A stretch of DNA of 64,000 bases from Acidobacteriaceae bacterium. GTDB taxonomy: Bacteria; Acidobacteriota; Terriglobia; Terriglobales; Acidobacteriaceae. The notes under the pieces were generated by a model, which saw only the letters and a list, made by a program, of their open reading frames with translations, was not told the origin of the DNA and made no database searches. The stretch spans positions 186,001 through 250,000 of the forward strand of contig JAOAPN010000012.1 of the NCBI GenBank assembly GCA_025462885.1, written 5' to 3'. This document shows, piece after piece, positions 43,636 through 52,529 of the stretch (within the stretch, counting starts at the first letter, position 1; every line of letters begins with the position of its first letter). The position numbers and the translations under genes are program-made.

Positions 43636-46058
43636 CGTTCGCTCCAGCGCACATTACGGAAACCAGCCGTGGCGGGAGCAGCGATCGTGCGCAGCCACAC
43701 GGCAACATTTTGATAGTCCTCTGCAATGGGTGTGTCCGGCGCATAGTCCATGACGGTCATCCCCTCAGCAAGCGCTTCGCTGACAGAAGGAGAGCGTCGA
43801 ATCACAAACGGCAGCAGGCGATCTCCCAACTGACGTCGCAACACCTCGCGCACATCCAGATGCAGCGGCAGCGAAGCGTCGAACTGGTTGATCAGGAAAT
43901 AGGGCTGCACCGGTCGGCCATCCGCGTCCAGCACTCCGGAGAAATACTTCTCGACAGCTTGCAGACTGATGACCGAATTCATATCCGGAGCCAGCGGTAC
44001 CAGCACGGTCGGATTCATCGTCGCCATGCGCCGCGCCACCCAACCCGAACCGGGTGTCAGGTCCAGCAGAATACGGTGCGTTCCCTTGCTGTTCGTGGAG
44101 ATATCCTCCGCCAGTTGCTCCTGCGCAGCTTCATCGCCGCTCAAAGGATCAACGTCGTAGCTCACCAGGTAGATCGGCGCGTCGGTGCTTCCGCTCGGAG
44201 GTGAAAACGTCCGCACGATCCCCTGCCGCAGTTCGCTTGCTCCAAAGTAGAAAGGCAGTAGACCGTGCGACGTTGTATCCGTCAGCAGCACCTTCTCGCC
44301 CATGGATGAGAGGGATCGTCCCAGCGTCGCGACCAGACTTGTCTTACCCACGCCTCCAGCCAGCGAGAACACCGCCAGCACCGGCGTCCGTATCTCCTTC
44401 TGACGAACCGGCACCTCGTGTTGATCCGGTCCATTCTGCTCGAAGACGCCCTTCAGCGCGAACCATCGGGCCGCCACACGCTCACGGCTGTGCTGCAGCG
44501 TATCCGCAACGGAGGACTGCATCGGCACCGGAGGCACCGGCGGAGCAACAGGCCGCATTGCAGAGATGACTGGAGTCTGAGGAGCATACAGCCACGCGGG
44601 GCCACTTGGATCGGAGGCATAGTTAGGCCGCTGCGTCGAATTCGTTTTGCCCAGCGGCGTCAATGGCGCGGGAGTTGAAGTAGCCCTGCGGTTCGGTTCA
44701 CCCGCGAGAGGTGCAGGGTGGTAGCCCAGGTCATCCTGGACACGGCGGCCGCGACCGGCATCTGCCGCGACCGGCCTTCCATAGAGGGAGGCAGGCCGCG
44801 CGACCGCAGGCGGAGTAGCCCGAGGCGCCTCGGCCCGGCGCGGCGCAGGATACCCTCCAACCGGTCCGCTCGCAGCAGGCTCCCGGCGCTGAGAGGTATG
44901 TGAGGTGAAGTCTCCTTCGACCCGCTCAGCCGAAGCGAACGGCCAGCCCGTCTCCGGTCCAGAATCCTGTGCAGAAAAGCCTCCCGTCAACGAACCCATA
45001 GCGGGCGCGGACGAAGGAACGGAGGAACGCTGGTCAGCGCCGCGCTCCTCATAGCTCGAAGGCAGGCGGCGCGGCGGCTCTGGAGCAGGCTGGCTCCGCG
45101 TCGGGGCGTAGGGTCGCACGGGCTGCACCGCCACATACTCACCCCTGGGCTCGTCGAACTCCGGCGCTCTGAAAATCTCTTTCACTCCGGACGCATTGTC
45201 CGGCCGATAGCCCTGCCGCCGCTGCGACGAAGAAGTCCTGGCAGACGGTGCTGGTGCAATCTCCCGCGTCACCGGAGTGAAGGTCTCAGTTTCCGGCGCC
45301 GTGAAGATCTCTGCTTCTGCAGCCGTAAAGTTTGCCGGCTCGTAGTCCACCTCTTCGGATTTGTACTCTGCAGGCCGTGACTGAAACGCATTCTCGAAAG
45401 CCTGATCCCCGGTCGATTCGGGTCGCGCCTCGACCCGCGGCCGCGGCTGACTCCGACGCTCTACGGACCGCTCCTGCGGACGTTCCCCATGCAGAAGATT
45501 CGGCGTATATGGGTCCGAGATCTCCCCGGGAACCTCGAATGCCTTGTGCGCGCCGCTTTCGCGATTCCGAATCTCTGAATCGACATACTGTGTAGCCTGG
45601 CGACGTGCCGACGCACTTGCTTCGGCGATCTCACGCTCCGCACGGCGTGCAGCAGCTTCGGCGACAGCAGCCGCTTCAGCGCGGCGTGCCGCTTCCACAC
45701 GCTCGGCCGAAGCAATTCTGGAAGCGCGATCGGCCTCGCGGAGCGACTGCTCGCGCGACGAATCGCCTGCCGGATTGGCAAACGCCAGGGGGACCGATTC
45801 AGCCTGGATCACTGCAGCGGAAGCCACGGCATCCGCCGTCGAGGCAGCAGCTTCAGCCTCAGCCTGTGCCTTCAACTCCTGTTCCCGCACCTGTTCCGCA
45901 GCCTTATGACGCAACTGAGCCCGGTATTCACGGCGTGATGCGGAGAAGTCACGATATTTTGCGCCGTGCAGGTTTGCCCAGGAGTAAAGTACCGCCACAT
46001 CCTCTGGTGTATCTGCAACCGGTAGCTCTTCAATCCGGTCTATGCCGTGGGAGTCCAT
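43632..46058 (-). CDS. bcsQ: BcsQ-like ParA/MinD ATPase with BcsR-like N-terminus
   Basis: An 808-residue protein. Residues about 18-50 (DVAVLYSWANLHGAKYRDFS) resemble the small regulator BcsR of enterobacteria. Residues 55-185 are an Ala/Glu/Arg-rich probable coiled coil, and about 185-555 are Pro/Ser/Arg-rich and likely disordered. The C-terminal 250 residues are a BcsQ-type ATPase: VLAVFSLAGGVGKTSLVATL with GGVGKT at 568-573 (the ParA signature lysine is Ala567), then RILLDLTPGSGWVA, then VLVPLAPDMNS. BcsQ is needed for secretion and localisation of cellulose synthase. First gene of the operon; its TGA overlaps the bcsAB ATG. Confidence 0.85.
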   Translation of the reverse strand: MDSHGIDRIEELPVADTPEDVAVLYSWANLHGAKYRDFSASRREYRAQLRHKAAEQVREQELKAQAEAEAAASTADAVASAAVIQAESVPLAFANPAGDSSREQSLREADRASRIASAERVEAARRAEAAAVAEAAARRAEREIAEASASARRQATQYVDSEIRNRESGAHKAFEVPGEISDPYTPNLLHGERPQERSVERRSQPRPRVEARPESTGDQAFENAFQSRPAEYKSEEVDYEPANFTAAEAEIFTAPETETFTPVTREIAPAPSARTSSSQRRQGYRPDNASGVKEIFRAPEFDEPRGEYVAVQPVRPYAPTRSQPAPEPPRRLPSSYEERGADQRSSVPSSAPAMGSLTGGFSAQDSGPETGWPFASAERVEGDFTSHTSQRREPAASGPVGGYPAPRRAEAPRATPPAVARPASLYGRPVAADAGRGRRVQDDLGYHPAPLAGEPNRRATSTPAPLTPLGKTNSTQRPNYASDPSGPAWLYAPQTPVISAMRPVAPPVPPVPMQSSVADTLQHSRERVAARWFALKGVFEQNGPDQHEVPVRQKEIRTPVLAVFSLAGGVGKTSLVATLGRSLSSMGEKVLLTDTTSHGLLPFYFGASELRQGIVRTFSPPSGSTDAPIYLVSYDVDPLSGDEAAQEQLAEDISTNSKGTHRILLDLTPGSGWVARRMATMNPTVLVPLAPDMNSVISLQAVEKYFSGVLDADGRPVQPYFLINQFDASLPLHLDVREVLRRQLGDRLLPFVIRRSPSVSEALAEGMTVMDYAPDTPIAEDYQNVAVWLRTIAAPATAGFRNVRWSER

Positions 46059-46534
46059 AGATTAGCCCTGTGACTTTCTAGCAATGGTTGGAACTGCTGC
46101 CATCCCCAATGCCGGTAAAACTGTCAACGTTCGAAACGTTTGGTAAGAAGAGTATTTAGAGCAACATTCGATAGGCTGAGGCTACTGGCACGGCTACCCT
46201 AAGTCAATGAATCCACGTGATACTTTAGTGTCACTGCGCTCAATCCTGGCGCGGGGATTCGCATCGCACCATTACCTCGGCAGTACTCCCTCGAAGTCCC
46301 CACGATGCAGCTCGGCTGCCCTTCAGAATGCATAGTGCCGTGCCCCTCCCATCCACGGGATACGCCCTTGCCAGTACCATCTTGATCCTGGATCTCTCCA
46401 GGAAAACTTTCCTGCCGCAAAGCGATCAGTCGATCTGCGCTATCTCACACCAGAATCGCGTCCTGCAATCCAGTAGACCCATGCAAGTCCCGTCAAAAAG
46501 AGCCGTCGAATGTGCTAACTTGGAAGTGTGGTCT
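46059..46534. other. Upstream region of the cellulose operon
   Basis: About 475 bases between bcsQ and the divergent tRNA-Lys. It must contain the bcs promoter. On the minus strand TTGACA (46122-46127) overlaps the palindrome described separately, but no good -10 box follows at the expected distance. No gene or riboswitch was recognised; a GEMM or GGDEF-linked RNA element was looked for and not found. Confidence 0.4.
46126..46140. promoter_or_regulatory. Hyphenated palindrome, candidate operator of the bcs operon
   Basis: AACGTT-cga-AACGTT: two copies of a self-complementary hexamer separated by three bases, 68 bases upstream of the bcsQ start. On the minus strand it runs into a TTGACA -35-like hexamer. 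The symmetry fits a dimeric regulator; no regulator gene adjoins it. Confidence 0.4.
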
Positions 46535-46610
46535 GAGAGCGTAGCTCAGTTGGTAGAGCATCGCCCTTTTAAGGCGTTGGTCCTGGGTTCGAGCCCCAGC
46601 GCTCTCACCA
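46535..46610 (+). tRNA. tRNA-Lys (anticodon TTT)
   Basis: A complete 76-base cloverleaf: acceptor GAGAGCG/CGCTCTC, D arm GCTC-GAGC, anticodon stem and loop CGCC-CTTTTAA-GGCG giving TTT, and T arm CTGGG/CCCAG with TTCGAGC. Discriminator A and the CCA end are encoded. All stems pair well. Confidence 0.97.
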
Positions 46611-46727
46611 TCAAAATCAACAACTTACAGACATTTCAAGTTAGACACCCCCACAGTCTGTGTCACATCGTGATTTACATAGTGACCTAAAGGCTGAATG
46701 CGTGAGCGTGTAACCCCAAAGACGTAG

Positions 46728-46758
46728 AGGCCCCGCATATATGCGGGGCCTTTTAGTT
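46728..46758 (+). terminator. Rho-independent terminator downstream of tRNA-Lys
   Basis: ggccccgcata followed by its exact complement tatgcggggcc forms an 11-bp stem, nearly without a loop (46729-46750), and then ttttagtttt. It lies 118 bases after the tRNA and no protein gene lies between, so it ends the tRNA transcript or a small RNA. Confidence 0.8.
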
Positions 46759-46815
46759 TTAAGGATGCTCATTATCAATTGTGATGGCGGGCAAACTACC
46801 CCCAAGGAGTACGAC

Positions 46816-47075
46816 ATGAAGATTACAAAAATTGGTTTGTAGCCGTCGGGCAAGGGATCCGCTGTTCCAGGCTCCCGATCCGGCGCTCGCGGAGCGTGGC
46901 ACATGCATCTACTTGGACAGACTCTGATCGTGGTCTCAGGCGCAGGACGGGTGCAACGAGACGGCGGTCCCACCCAAGCGACGTGGTGTGGTTTGAGCCT
47001 GGAGAGAAGCACTGGCATCCACCAGTTCCATCGTTCTGATCAGTGATGTGCTCGACGGCCTCTCTATTAACACGC
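46816..47075 (+). pseudogene. Decayed cupin protein (hydroxynitrile-lyase/GtHNL-like family)
   Basis: A strong AAGGAG (46804-46809) precedes ATG 46816, which reads only MKITKIGL before TAG. Fragments of one small cupin then appear in three frames: SGKG (original frame), DPLFQAPDPALA at 46856-46891 (frame +1), AWHMHLLGQTLIVVSGAGRV from 46894 (original frame) and DVVWFEPGEKHWH at 46980-47018 (frame +2). In order they match the family that includes the Granulicella manganese cupin hydroxynitrile lyase. The metal-binding HTHPLGQ motif has become HMHLLGQ. A nonsense codon and at least three frame-changing deletions show that it is dead. Confidence 0.8.
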
Positions 47076-47080
47076 CGCAA

Positions 47081-47325
47081 TAGTCCGAATGGGTTACAAG
47101 TTGGCCTAATGTATCATTCGATCATGCGATCTTTTGGCACATCTGATGGTCTTTTCTTCGAAGACTGCTTCAGGCGTTGTTGTTGTTGTCGATGAGCTGT
47201 CTGCTTGTCCGATAACAACGCGCGTGTCCTGCGCTTCCTTGATTTCACTTCAAATCTATCTAATTCAATGAACTTGTGAGTCCGCGTCCGCGGCACTGCT
47301 TGCTCTTTCTTATAAGGAATTTTCC
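47081..47325. other. Upstream region of the TonB receptor
   Basis: About 245 bases between the cupin remnant and the TonB receptor. It should hold the promoter of the receptor-sulfatase operon. Several short T-rich runs are present, but no -35/-10 pair or operator could be singled out. Confidence 0.35.
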
Positions 47326-50300
47326 ATGCTGTCTAGACTTCTGGCGAAGAGTCGCCGTTTTTCCCAATCCCCTTTTTTTCGTATCTCTCTCCTGGTCTTT
47401 GCAGTGGCTCTGTTTTTGACCACGACCTCCGCCCTGCATGCTCAGGTCGATACTGGGTCTCTCGCAGGAACAGTCACCGATGCTACAGGCGCGGCGATTG
47501 ATCATGCGGATCTGGTGTTGCGTGAAGAGTCGACCGGCGTCACAGCACGGTTGCAGTCGGGCAAGGACGGCAACTTCAACTTCAGCCCGCTCAAACTTGG
47601 TGTTTACAAGCTTACGGTTACTCATGAGGGCTTCAAGCAAAGTGTGGTGGACCATCTGGAAGTAACCATCCAATCGCGGCTCGAAGTAAAACCACGCCTG
47701 GAGGTGGGTGCGACGAGCGAGGTAGTGCAGGTTTTGTCCGAGAACCCGCTGCTTGAGACACGCTCGTCGTCCGTGCAGCAGCTTGTGGAAGAACGCACGA
47801 TTAACGCACTGCCCCTCAACGGCCGCAACGCAACTTTTCTGGCGCAACTGTCGCCGGGTGTCACGTTCGCGCAGAACGATAGCCGAAACCTGCAGGCCAG
47901 CGGATCGTTCAGTGCCAATGGCGCTCGCCGTACACAGAACAATTACCTGCTCGATGGCATGGACGATAACGCCGCCATCGCGGATCTGGTGAATCAGGCG
48001 CAATATGTTGTAATGCCTCCCCCCGATGCGCTGCGCGAGTTCACCGTTCAGACCAGCACGTATTCGGCGGAGTTCGGCCATTCGGCGGGTGCGGTGCTCA
48101 ACGTGAGCACGAAGTCCGGTGACAACAAGCTGCATGGCAATATCTGGGAGTACCTGCGCAACGACGCTCTGGATGCGAAAGATTACTTCGTCCTTGCAAG
48201 CCAGCGCAAGCCGGCGTTTCGGCAGAACCAGTTTGGCGGCACGCTCGGTGGCCCCATCGTGATTCCGAAACTGTATGACGGACGCAACCGCACGTTCTTC
48301 TTCGGCGATTACCAGGGCACGCGAATCGCACAGGGCAAGACCTACACCAATACTGTTCCCACGTTGGCCGAACGCAACAGCGGGTATACGAACCTGCAAG
48401 ATCTGATCACGCTACAGTCCGGAACGCGGACCGATGCGCTTGGCCGCATCTTTCCGGTTGGCACCGTCTTTGATCCATCGACGACGCGCCTTCTGCCGAC
48501 CGGGGGGCGCGATCCGATTACTGGTCTGTCGGGTACCGCTGGAAGCTATGTGCGCGATCCGTTTTATACCGGCTCGTTGGCAGGCGCGAGTAACTTCAAC
48601 TCGGTAGCCAATCGTGCCCTGTTGAACCAGATCCCGGCAGGCAGGCTTGGAGCGAGTGCTGTCGCACTGCTGAATCTGTATCCCACGCCCAACGGCTCAG
48701 CGCTACAGAATAACTACGTCAACAGCCCGGTGAACAGCACCACAACGGACAGCTTCGACACGCGGTTCGACGAGACTCTGAGTCAACGGGACTCGGCCTT
48801 CGTTCGCTATAGCTTTGTGAACACAACTCAAGTTGTGCCAAGCCCGTTTCCGGGCATCGCAGACGGTTCAGCGTCACGCCCAGGGAACGGCCGGACGCAA
48901 TCGCAGAACATCGCGTTCAGCGAGACGCACGTCATCACGCCCAAGCTGGTAAACGAAGCGCGCATTGGCTACAGTCGCGTGAGAGATACGCGCTTGCAGC
49001 TCAACGCGAATACGCTTGGCATTCCGGCGCAGTATGGCATTCCAGGTATTCCGCAGCTCGCAGGAAACGGCGGCCTGCCGCAGTTCGGCTTTGGCCAGCT
49101 CAGCACCCTCGGCGCCCCTGGTACGCTGCCCAGCGACAAGTCGAGCAAGATTGTTCAGTTCACGGAGAACCTGACAATTGATCACGACCGTCATCAGATC
49201 CGGACGGGTGTGGAATATCAGCATGTAGCCTTTCCAACTCTGACGCCAACGACTTCGCGCGGTAGTTTTACAAACAGCGGCGTCTACACTTCCATCGTGG
49301 CGAATACGGACGCTTCTACGGACCGCGCTCAGTTCCTCCTGACGCCACTGCCCGCCTCTAGTACAAGTCTGCAAGGCCTGGGTGGGTCCAACGCGGTATC
49401 GGCATCCAGCTTCTCGCCCATCTTCAACCTGGTTCGGCAATACTTCGGTGCCTATGTACAAGACAGTTGGAAGGCGACCAACAAGCTGGTGGTGAACTAC
49501 GGCGTGCGCTGGGAATTTCTCGGTATTCCTGCAGAGAGTGGCGGTCGGTTCGCCAACTTTGTTCCCGCGCAGACGGGTGATACCAGCGACAACATATCGC
49601 GCTTCTACATCCCGCAGTCGCAGGTCAGCAATGTTCCGGCGGCATTTCAATCCCTGCTCGCGCAGGACGGGATAGTCTTCACGCCGATGGCCGATAACGT
49701 CCTGGGATATGCGCAGAAGGGTAACTTTGCGCCACGCATCGGCTTCTCGTTTCAGGCAAAACCGAAGGTTGTCATCCGAGGTGGTTATGGGTTGTTTTAT
49801 CAGGGTTACGAAAATCATGGACTCAGCATCAGCCCATGGGTCAACTATCCGTTCCAGATAACAACCAGTTACACCGCTGGCAGTTCGGTTGCACCCGTTA
49901 CAGCGGATAACTCTGTTGGACCGATCTCAAACGGTCTTGCAAATGTGCCGCTCACCGCAGACAAAGCTTCCCTTGGCGCGATCTCGCTCTACGGTGAACC
50001 GCGCAACCCGAAAACAACTTACAGTCAGGCGTTCAATCTGCAAGTGCAGTATGAGATTGCGCCGAACACGCTCGCCTTCGTGGGCTATGTCGGGAGCAAC
50101 GGGAAACACATCATGTCCTCGATTGGGTCGAATGCCGTGAGTTCCATTCTTTCTCCCACGGCGAACACGAAAAGCAATTCATTCTTCAAGGACTTTGCGG
50201 TCGGAGGTAATTACGTCTCGCGTGGTGCCTCCACCAACTACAACTCGCTACAGGCCGGTGTGGAGCATCGCTTCAGTCATGGCTTCAGTGTTCTCGTGAA

Positions 50301-50970
50301 TTTCACCTACTCCAAGTGCCTTGGGACGGCACGCGATTTACTGGATAATGGCGTCGGCGGATACCGTGCGCCCTATGTTGCGGGCTATGGCATTGGCGTG
50401 GACTATTCGCTGTGCGACATCGACGTTCGTCGTGTGGTGCATACCAGTGGGAGCTATGAACTGCCCTTCGGTAAGAACCGCGCTTATGCAAACACAGGTA
50501 TAGCTTCAGCGCTTGCCGGGGGATGGTCAGTCAACTGGATTTTCTCAGCGCAGGATGGCCAGCCCTTCTCGGTTGCTTGCACCACAACAACGGCTGCCGG
50601 GCTAGGTTGCTTTGCGTTGAAGGTGCCTGGGCAGCCGCTGTACAACAGCGGCGGCAACCGCGTGGCACAGTTCCTGAATCCAGCAGCATTTGCGAATCCA
50701 GCAACTGGCAGCCTTGGCGGCGCACCCGGACAGGTAAGTGGTCCTCCGTCCCGGCGGCTCGACTTCTCTCTCTTTCGTCGCTTCAGCCTCGGCGAAACAC
50801 GATATTTCGAGTTCCGCGCTGAAAGCTTCAATCTAACCAATACGCCAAATTTCGCGCAACCGGGCAGCTTGAACTTCACCTCGCCCACAACCTTCTCAGC
50901 GATCAGTGCTACGCGCGACAACCCGAATGATCCGAGAGAACTACAGGCCAGCCTTAAACTCTACTTCTAG
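47326..50970 (+). CDS. Oar-like TonB-dependent receptor
   Basis: A 1214-residue outer-membrane receptor of the large acidobacterial Oar-like type. A signal peptide (about 15-40) precedes a carboxypeptidase-regulatory-like domain (about 43-125, GSLAGTVTDATGAAIDHADL). The plug domain lies at about 145-265 (INALPLNGRNATFLAQL, then NNYLLDGMDDN), and the barrel ends in the terminal aromatic of SLKLYF. AAGGAA sits 9 bases before the ATG. A sulfatase gene starts 45 bases downstream on the same strand, so the receptor probably imports a sulfated organic compound or its fragments. The substrate is inferred from context only. Confidence 0.9.
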   Translation: MLSRLLAKSRRFSQSPFFRISLLVFAVALFLTTTSALHAQVDTGSLAGTVTDATGAAIDHADLVLREESTGVTARLQSGKDGNFNFSPLKLGVYKLTVTHEGFKQSVVDHLEVTIQSRLEVKPRLEVGATSEVVQVLSENPLLETRSSSVQQLVEERTINALPLNGRNATFLAQLSPGVTFAQNDSRNLQASGSFSANGARRTQNNYLLDGMDDNAAIADLVNQAQYVVMPPPDALREFTVQTSTYSAEFGHSAGAVLNVSTKSGDNKLHGNIWEYLRNDALDAKDYFVLASQRKPAFRQNQFGGTLGGPIVIPKLYDGRNRTFFFGDYQGTRIAQGKTYTNTVPTLAERNSGYTNLQDLITLQSGTRTDALGRIFPVGTVFDPSTTRLLPTGGRDPITGLSGTAGSYVRDPFYTGSLAGASNFNSVANRALLNQIPAGRLGASAVALLNLYPTPNGSALQNNYVNSPVNSTTTDSFDTRFDETLSQRDSAFVRYSFVNTTQVVPSPFPGIADGSASRPGNGRTQSQNIAFSETHVITPKLVNEARIGYSRVRDTRLQLNANTLGIPAQYGIPGIPQLAGNGGLPQFGFGQLSTLGAPGTLPSDKSSKIVQFTENLTIDHDRHQIRTGVEYQHVAFPTLTPTTSRGSFTNSGVYTSIVANTDASTDRAQFLLTPLPASSTSLQGLGGSNAVSASSFSPIFNLVRQYFGAYVQDSWKATNKLVVNYGVRWEFLGIPAESGGRFANFVPAQTGDTSDNISRFYIPQSQVSNVPAAFQSLLAQDGIVFTPMADNVLGYAQKGNFAPRIGFSFQAKPKVVIRGGYGLFYQGYENHGLSISPWVNYPFQITTSYTAGSSVAPVTADNSVGPISNGLANVPLTADKASLGAISLYGEPRNPKTTYSQAFNLQVQYEIAPNTLAFVGYVGSNGKHIMSSIGSNAVSSILSPTANTKSNSFFKDFAVGGNYVSRGASTNYNSLQAGVEHRFSHGFSVLVNFTYSKCLGTARDLLDNGVGGYRAPYVAGYGIGVDYSLCDIDVRRVVHTSGSYELPFGKNRAYANTGIASALAGGWSVNWIFSAQDGQPFSVACTTTTAAGLGCFALKVPGQPLYNSGGNRVAQFLNPAAFANPATGSLGGAPGQVSGPPSRRLDFSLFRRFSLGETRYFEFRAESFNLTNTPNFAQPGSLNFTSPTTFSAISATRDNPNDPRELQASLKLYF

Positions 50971-51015
50971 ACAAGACGCTGTACTAACGAAGTTTAAAAC
51001 AGGAGACACAGAGAT

Positions 51016-52464
51016 ATGAATCGTCGAGATTTTCTCGTAAAGAGCGGTGTGGCGGCAGCTACATCCGTATCACTCGGCACCCATGGAATCGCTCAGTCTA
51101 CAACGACCAAAGCTGGAGCGAAATCATCTGGTAAGAAGCCAAACATCATTCTTTATCTATCGGACCAGTTCCGATGGGACTTTGTCGGGGCCAACGGAGC
51201 GAATAGTTCCACGAAGACGCCAAACCTTGACGCCATGGCAAAGCGCGGCAAGAACTTTACGCACGCGGTGACCAATCAGCCAGTGTGTGCGCCGGCCCGG
51301 TCGGTGTTGATGACCAGCCGGTACGCGACAGAGACCGGGGTATGGCATAACGGCCCTGCATTGGACGAAACGCTTCCTACACTGGCTGGCGAACTGCGTA
51401 AGGCGGGCTATACCTCCAACCTGATCGGAAAGTGGCACCTTGCGCCAAGCACTGAGGCGAAGGGTGGTGGCCCAGGCTACGTCAAGCCAGAATATCGCGG
51501 CGGATTTCTTGACTTATGGGAAGGAGCTAACGCTCTGGAGCACACCTCCCATCCTTACTATGGCTCTCTCTTCGATGGCGATGGTAAGGAGATCAAATTT
51601 GAAGACCAGTATCGCGTCGACTTCCTGACGGATCGCACGGAGAAGTTCCTCAGGCAGAAACACGACAAACCATTCTTTCTGTTTGTCTCTCAGTTAGAAC
51701 CGCATCAGCAGAATGACGAGAATCGTATGGTGGGGCCCAAGGGTTCGGCCGCTCGCTTTATCAACGCACATGTGCCACCTGATCTACGCGCACTACCTGG
51801 CGACTGGCATCAACAACTGCCAGACTATTACGGAGCATGCGAGAGCATTGATGCTTCGGTCGGCCGCATTCGGAAAGTACTGCAGGAGACGGGCCAGGCT
51901 GAGAACACCATCTTTGTCTTCATCAGTGACCACGGCTGCCACTTCATGACGCGTAACCAGGAGTACAAACGTTCCACGCATAACAGCTCTGTGCGCGTTC
52001 CTCTGATCATTGATGGTCCAGGCTTTGAAGGCGCACAGGAGATTCCGGAACTTACAGGCATCATCAACGTTGCGCCAACATTGCTGGAAGCTGTGGGCGT
52101 GCCTATTCCCACATCGTGGAAAGGACGCAGTTCTCTACCTCTACTAGCGGACACCGCCGCACGTGAGGCATGGCCGAATAAAGAGCTGATCCAGATTAGC
52201 GAATCAATGACGGCACGTACCATCCGAACAAAGGACTGGACTTATTGCGTCGCAGATATCTCCGGCGTAAAACAGGCTGCGAGTCCCTCTTATTTGGAGT
52301 GGCAGCTCTACGATCAGCGAAACGATCCGCACGAGTTAGTAAATCTCGCCGGTCGCAAGGAATATCTCGAAACCGCGAAGCAGTTGCGGGGCGAGCTAGC
52401 AGAGTTGTTGAAGTATGCCGGCGAAGGATCTCCGGAGATCAAACCTGCCACGCTCTATCCGTAA
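51016..52464 (+). CDS. Sulfatase, formylglycine-dependent, exported
   Basis: A 482-residue alkaline-phosphatase-superfamily sulfatase. NRRDFLVKSGVAAATSVSL is a Tat-type signal peptide. The metal site begins at IILYLSDQFRWD. The active-site cysteine to be converted to formylglycine is Cys91 in VCAPARSVLMTSRY, a canonical CxAxR motif. Later landmarks are LIGKWHL and FISDHGCHF. GGAGACA lies 8-14 bases before the ATG. It is in one operon with the TonB receptor upstream and faces another sulfatase convergently. It hydrolyses sulfate esters, of carbohydrate or aryl type; the substrate is unknown. Confidence 0.92.
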   Translation: MNRRDFLVKSGVAAATSVSLGTHGIAQSTTTKAGAKSSGKKPNIILYLSDQFRWDFVGANGANSSTKTPNLDAMAKRGKNFTHAVTNQPVCAPARSVLMTSRYATETGVWHNGPALDETLPTLAGELRKAGYTSNLIGKWHLAPSTEAKGGGPGYVKPEYRGGFLDLWEGANALEHTSHPYYGSLFDGDGKEIKFEDQYRVDFLTDRTEKFLRQKHDKPFFLFVSQLEPHQQNDENRMVGPKGSAARFINAHVPPDLRALPGDWHQQLPDYYGACESIDASVGRIRKVLQETGQAENTIFVFISDHGCHFMTRNQEYKRSTHNSSVRVPLIIDGPGFEGAQEIPELTGIINVAPTLLEAVGVPIPTSWKGRSSLPLLADTAAREAWPNKELIQISESMTARTIRTKDWTYCVADISGVKQAASPSYLEWQLYDQRNDPHELVNLAGRKEYLETAKQLRGELAELLKYAGEGSPEIKPATLYP

Positions 52465-52484
52465 GTTTCACATGGTTACGCGTG

Positions 52485-52517
52485 AAGCAATGCCCGCCAG
52501 CGCGGCGGGCATTGCTT
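52485..52517. terminator. 14-bp hairpin terminator between convergent sulfatase genes
   Basis: aagcaatgcccgcc (52485-52498) pairs perfectly with its complement at 52504-52517 around a five-base loop. It lies 20 bases after the plus-strand sulfatase stop and 13 bases from the minus-strand one. The short T-run on the plus strand suggests it serves both directions. Confidence 0.75.
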
Positions 52518-52529
52518 TACGGAGTCTAG

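Noticed and set aside
46328..46690. 120-codon plus-strand frame
   Set aside because: Passes straight through the tRNA-Lys gene, so it is not a protein gene.
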